From: Pycnococcus provasolii
Taxonomy: Eukaryota; Chlorophyta; Pseudoscourfieldiophyceae; Pseudoscourfieldiales
Assembly: GCA_049487715.1 (NCBI GenBank)
Contig: CP150548.1
Coordinates: 124,001 to 188,000 of the forward strand
Length of the DNA stretch: 64,000 nt
Reading direction: 5' to 3'
The notes under the pieces are model-generated. The model did no database searches. It had not been told where the DNA came from and was given only the letters and a program-made list of their open reading frames with translations. Below are positions 60,322 to 64,000 of the stretch, in pieces (position 1 is the stretch's first letter; each line of letters opens with the position of its first letter). The position numbers were made by a program, and so were the translations under genes.

Positions 60322-60338
60322 GGTTAGGGTTAGGGTTA
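60322..60338. promoter_or_regulatory. TTAGGG-type motif upstream of PhoH-like gene
   Basis: GGTTAGGGTTAGGGTTA, about 180 bases upstream of the PhoH-like start, on the outward side; another telo-box (AAACCCTAA) lies near 60919. Confidence 0.5.
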
Positions 60339-60375
60339 CGGATTACGTGACGACCTCCTTGGGCCTTGGGTGGTG

Positions 60376-60415
60376 TGAGGTGAGGTGAGGTGAGGTGAGG
60401 TGAGGTGAGGTGAGG
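60376..60415. repeat. Pentamer microsatellite (TGAGG)8
   Basis: Eight perfect copies in the intergenic region between the PhoH-like and L-domain genes. This 1.5-kb region contains no supported gene besides the motifs listed. Confidence 0.95.
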
Positions 60416-60884
60416 TGTCGATAAGTCGCTCAGGAAGGCTTGAATCATTGGGTGCTTTGGGGTGAGGGTGTGCTCCGTTCTCCTCATGCCGTGCGTTATA
60501 TCCAATTTGACTCCATGCCCACCAGCACCGGCTATCGACGGTATGCAGTCTCGGAGAGTCTTCTCTGGGAACTTAAGGAACGACGAGTGACGCGCGGCGA
60601 AAAATAAGTTTCAGTTTCGGAAAAGTTAGAGTGGTGGTTACAAGGTGGGGATTTCGGGGAGGTGTCGTTGAGGGGGTGCCTCGCGAGTCTCGCGAGGTCC
60701 AGAGAATCCCAAACAGGATTCGGTTGCAACCTCCTCAACCATCTCCAACGGTCAGATTGGTATGTCGACATCGTGTCGACATCCATGCTGCGTTCCTAAG
60801 GCGTAACCAATCAGGTGTCGACATGTGACGTCGACTCCTTCACAAGATCTCTTAGAGATTCCATTTTCTATATAATATCCAGTA

Positions 60885-60910
60885 GAGTTAGTAGCCTCAG
60901 CTACTAACTC
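60885..60910. other. Perfect hairpin, 11-bp stem and 4-base loop
   Basis: The sequence GAGTTAGTAGC, loop CTCA, then GCTACTAACTC forms a perfect inverted repeat in otherwise non-coding DNA. No U-tract follows on the plus strand. It may be a structured RNA element or a protein-binding palindrome. Confidence 0.7.
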
Positions 60911-61630
60911 CCAAACCATAAACCCTAACACATGCTGATCCCTCAGGGTAGATGCGCTCCATCCGAGCTTAAGACGTGCTCTCCGCACTGCCTGGTTTAA
61001 GTAACTCTCAACTTTTTTTTAAAGTTCATCATTCGAATTAAACTCGGACGTCGGGTCCAAGATGACACACAAAAACTCATGCTTGTTGTCCGGGATGTCG
61101 AGCTTGTACTCGTCGAGTTTCTCCCGAAAGACGGAGCCGCGCCTTTCGCACGAACCCAAACCCAAGCCCGGGACCCCAAAAGGACAGGACAGGCCAGGAC
61201 CAAATGCACCAAGCAACGGTGTATCCCCCAAGGGGGGGTAAAAGAACAAGGGGGAGTTTGTTTGGCCCAAGGACCTTTTCACCCTCGGCCCCTCCGCCCG
61301 TTATTTGTTCGCCATTCCCGGCTCTTGCGAAACATGTCACGCTGTGAATGTGGTGCCCAGTGGTGGTTCGTAGTAGTCAGTGCAGCTTTTTTGCAGGCTT
61401 GTATGGTCTTTGTGGTATGGTCTTTGTGAGAGGTCTATGGTTGTGCCTCTTCTACAGGTACAGTCTTTTTTACTTATTGGCTCGTTGGCGTTTTTAGTAT
61501 ACCTTGGCTCCTTTCGTTCATTGATTGGCTCGCTCATTGATTCGTCCTCATCAATCACTGCACGCGTTGGTCGGTTGGTCCTCATCATACCTGATAGATT
61601 GGCAGCGCGCAGGCGTTTGTTGATTGGCTC

Positions 61631-61638
61631 ATATAAAA
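61631..61638 (+). promoter_or_regulatory. Possible TATA box
   Basis: ATATAAAA, 38 bases upstream of the first ATG (61669) of the L-domain gene. If used, the 5' UTR would be very short, or one of the later ATGs (61672, 61693) would be the start. Confidence 0.3.
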
Positions 61639-61668
61639 CAGTATACCATAATAGTGGTAGTAACGAAG

Positions 61669-64000
61669 ATGATGACGACGAATGTCAGGAACATGCGATC
61701 GATCGTCACGGCGTCATCAGCCGTTCTGGTCGCTCTGCTTGCTGTCGTCGTAATGCTCAGTGCCGTGAGTGGTGTGAGCGCAGACAAATCGACGACGACG
61801 ACTTATGAGACGACGAAGTACGTTGATGAATACAACTCAGGCTACTACGGTGATGAATACAAATCAGGCTACTATCCCAAGTACAAGTGGTGGGCGCCGT
61901 GGACGTGGAAGTACAGCAGCAACAAGTACAATGACAACAAGTACGACTCCGGATACGACTCTGGATACAGCAAGTACGACTCTGGATACAGCAAGTACGA
62001 CTCTGGATACGGCTACAGCAAGTACGACTCTAAATATGGAGTTGGGCCGTACTATGGGAAGCAGTACGAGCAGGACGAGTACTACCCGTGCGACACGTTC
62101 TACCCCAAGCCGAAGTGGTACTCGCCGTTTACATGGAAGTATCGCAAGTATGCCAAGTTTGACTACTACTCTGGTCCTTGCGAAGTAAAGAAGGAAGAAC
62201 ACTGTCTTCCCTTCTGGGGACATCCTGATGATGCGAGTGAAGCTACTTGGTACACTGTCACTCACGCTTCTGGTGGTGGTGGGTGCCATTCAACAGAAAC
62301 TCAATACTTCTATGCGAAGTCAGAAGCGCATGGCTTGACGTTCACTCTCACGAATCACTACTACTACAATGAAAAGTGGGTATGTGCGATTGACGATATC
62401 AGCCGCAAGAGTGCAATTTGTACGATGGCTGGACACTTTGGAGGAAGCTATTCTACACCTGAAAAGTGCATCCTTACGTTTAAAACGCATCAAAAGGGTG
62501 GAAAGTGCATTCCACACCACATGGAACTCGACTGTGGGAAGCCACCGTACGTTGAAACGAGCAAATTCAGCAAGATTGACTACCGTGACATTCCCCAAAA
62601 GGACATCATTCAGCAAGATCTCGAGGGTTGCACCTGCGATTCTTCCGACAACTTCCTGAGTGGTACCGCATACACTAATTGCCAGAGTGAGCCATTCGGA
62701 GGAGCGCCGATCACCCTTGACAATGTCGCGGGTGACATCAGCAGTCTTCCCGACGGCGTTCCTGCTGACGTCACCATCACCTCGTTCCCATGCATCACTA
62801 CCTCGTCCCAGCAGGTGGATTTTATCTTTGAATCTGGAGAACTCCCAAATCTTGAGGAGGTTCGCTTCGCCAACTGGGTGACAGGACCGGACGGTCTATT
62901 CAGTGTACGTGCACTCCTCCTCCTTACTTGCTTTCCCTTCGACCCTTCCTCCTTCTTCTTCGTGCTCTGCCTTATGTTCTTCTACAATAATATCGCGTGT
63001 CTTCGACAGAACACACACATTCCATTTGGTAGCACCTCACTAACAAACCAATCACATATTCACAACAACACAACAACCATTCGTATCATCAAACAACAAA
63101 TAACAACAACAACAATAGTTCGACGGTCGTGAGATAAGCTCTTTGACGAGTATCTACGCGCCTCGTCTTGAGGGTAACTCGACCCTGAGCGTCCAAGTAC
63201 GTATCCCTTTCAAAAGCACAATCGACTTTTCAACTGATTGCACAAAACTCACCATGTACTCACCCACTCAACGACACATATACAACACACACCTCTCTAA
63301 ACACACAGATCCAACGCAACCCAGTGCTCCCCACCGTGAACTTGTCTGCGCTGAAGGAGGCGGAAAACGTCGTCGTACGTCTTACTCTATCTTTTGTCTT
63401 ATTATTCCTTGCTTTTTGTGTGTTCTTCCACCATAACAAATGACAAATCGTATCACTCAAGTGCTGCATGTGAAATTCACTCACTCACTCTTCTTCCTTA
63501 CAAAACTTCCATACAACAAACAAATCAACAGATTTCCGGCAATCGTGAACTCGTCGACGTCAAGCTCCCTGAGTTGACGACAGTGGCGGCTTTCCTCGTG
63601 GTACGTGACAACCCGTCATCAAATGGATTCATCGTCGTCACAACAATAACAGCACCAAAACTTACAGTACCACCTTTCAATCCAAACGAAACAACAACAG
63701 ATCATCGGAACCAAACTCGAGCAACTCAGCCTGCCCCAACTCAGCACGACCAACTCCTTGGATGTACGTGACATCCCATGTCTCTTTCCCACAACAAATA
63801 GATTCGTCATTTCATCGTGACCACAACAACAACAACAACACCAAACTTACAGTATTTACCACCAATCCACCATTCAATACAAACAAAACAACAACAGATC
63901 GAGTCCAACCCGATGCTCACGAGCGTGGACTTGTGTGCGCTGAAGGAGGCGGGAAGCGTCGACGTACGTCTCACTTTCTCTTGTCTTATTATTCCTTGAA
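61669..64000 (+). CDS. Secreted receptor-L/LRR-like protein, one repeat per exon, 3' partial
   Basis: Exons seen: 61669-62904, 63119-63196, 63309-63374, 63532-63600, 63701-63763 and 63898-63963; the last intron runs off the window. All five complete introns are phase 0 and start GTACGT; they end in CAG or TAG after A/C-rich sequence. Exon 1 (412 residues) holds a signal peptide (about 10-42), a Tyr/Lys/Ser/Gly repeat region (YDSGYSKYDSGY units, about 55-125), a Cys-rich domain (about 140-340) and the beginning of a leucine-rich region. Exons 2-6 code for 26, 22, 23, 21 and 22 residues, each one strand-turn unit like those of receptor L domains (IQRNPVLPTVNLSALKEAEN; ISGNRELVDVKLPELTTVAA; IESNPMLTSVDLCALKEAGS). 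The product is probably an extracellular recognition or matrix protein. The exon joins were inferred by reading; none is confirmed by transcripts. Confidence 0.75.
63309..64000 (+). repeat. Tandem exon-intron duplication, 589-bp period
   Basis: The exon starting 63309 and the exon starting 63898 are near copies, and similarity continues into the following intron (GTACGTCT-AC-...-TCTTATTATTCCTTG in both). Introns 4 and 5 are also alike, each with CAAAACTTACAGTA- or CAAACTTACAGTA-type sequence and a CAACAACAG 3' end. The larger unit thus contains three repeat exons and their introns. Confidence 0.75.

Overview
This is nuclear DNA from a compact, GC-rich eukaryotic genome, most likely a small chlorophyte (prasinophyte-like) green alga. 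The signs seen are proline-rich extracellular proteins with polyproline modules, a plant-type LUL/LOG2 ubiquitin ligase, an organellar plant-type HisRS, OSCA-, Dispatched- and ABCG-type membrane proteins, ciliary genes (CFAP69, a CFAP337/WDR49-like gene), and TGTAA motifs shortly after many stop codons, as in chlorophyte poly(A) signals. Short TTAGGG-type tracts lie in several intergenic regions. The species cannot be fixed from the sequence alone.

Layout. 0-8.2 kb: a partial giant extracellular/transmembrane proline-rich protein, a Pro/RGG-rich coiled-coil frame that overlaps its end and may be the same gene, a duplicated membrane protein, and CCDC22 (Commander complex). 8.3-16 kb: two ciliary genes head to head. 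16-24 kb: a hydrolase-like remnant, a RING/TRAF-zinc-finger protein, organellar-type HisRS, and a Dispatched-like RND protein with one 84-bp intron. 24-31 kb: a BSU1/BSL-like phosphatase, a secretory-pathway U-box protein and a subtilase. 31-41 kb: an ABCG transporter, an OSCA/TMEM63 channel and an extracellular PQQ-type propeller broken by polyproline. 41-47 kb: two splicing-factor genes (TatSF1-like, FAM32A-like), a secreted acidic repeat protein with a 76-bp intron, an ankyrin protein and an ELO elongase. 48-55 kb: a LUL-type RING E3, an ARM-like protein (both with a frame break) and a very large multi-Cache plus potassium-pore receptor. 56-60 kb: a Nudix protein, a tandem DUF305 protein, a small coiled-coil protein and a PhoH-like ATPase. 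61.7 kb to the edge: a secreted receptor-L/LRR-like gene whose repeats are each carried on one phase-0 exon.

Genes alternate strand almost one by one; convergent pairs are often only 58-160 bp apart, and divergent pairs share upstream regions of a few hundred bases to 1.5 kb. Most genes are single-exon, so the densely split last gene stands out. Several adjacent genes concern the cell surface and sensing (wall-like proteins, a mechanosensitive-type channel, a Cache receptor-channel, an L-domain protein), but no operon-like cooperation is implied.

The most notable items are the Cache/GluR0-like potassium channel (50.7-54.7 kb) and the exon-per-repeat L-domain gene (61.7 kb to the edge). Single-base frame breaks near 3.24, 48.3 and 50.1 kb may be assembly indels and should be checked before those proteins are used.
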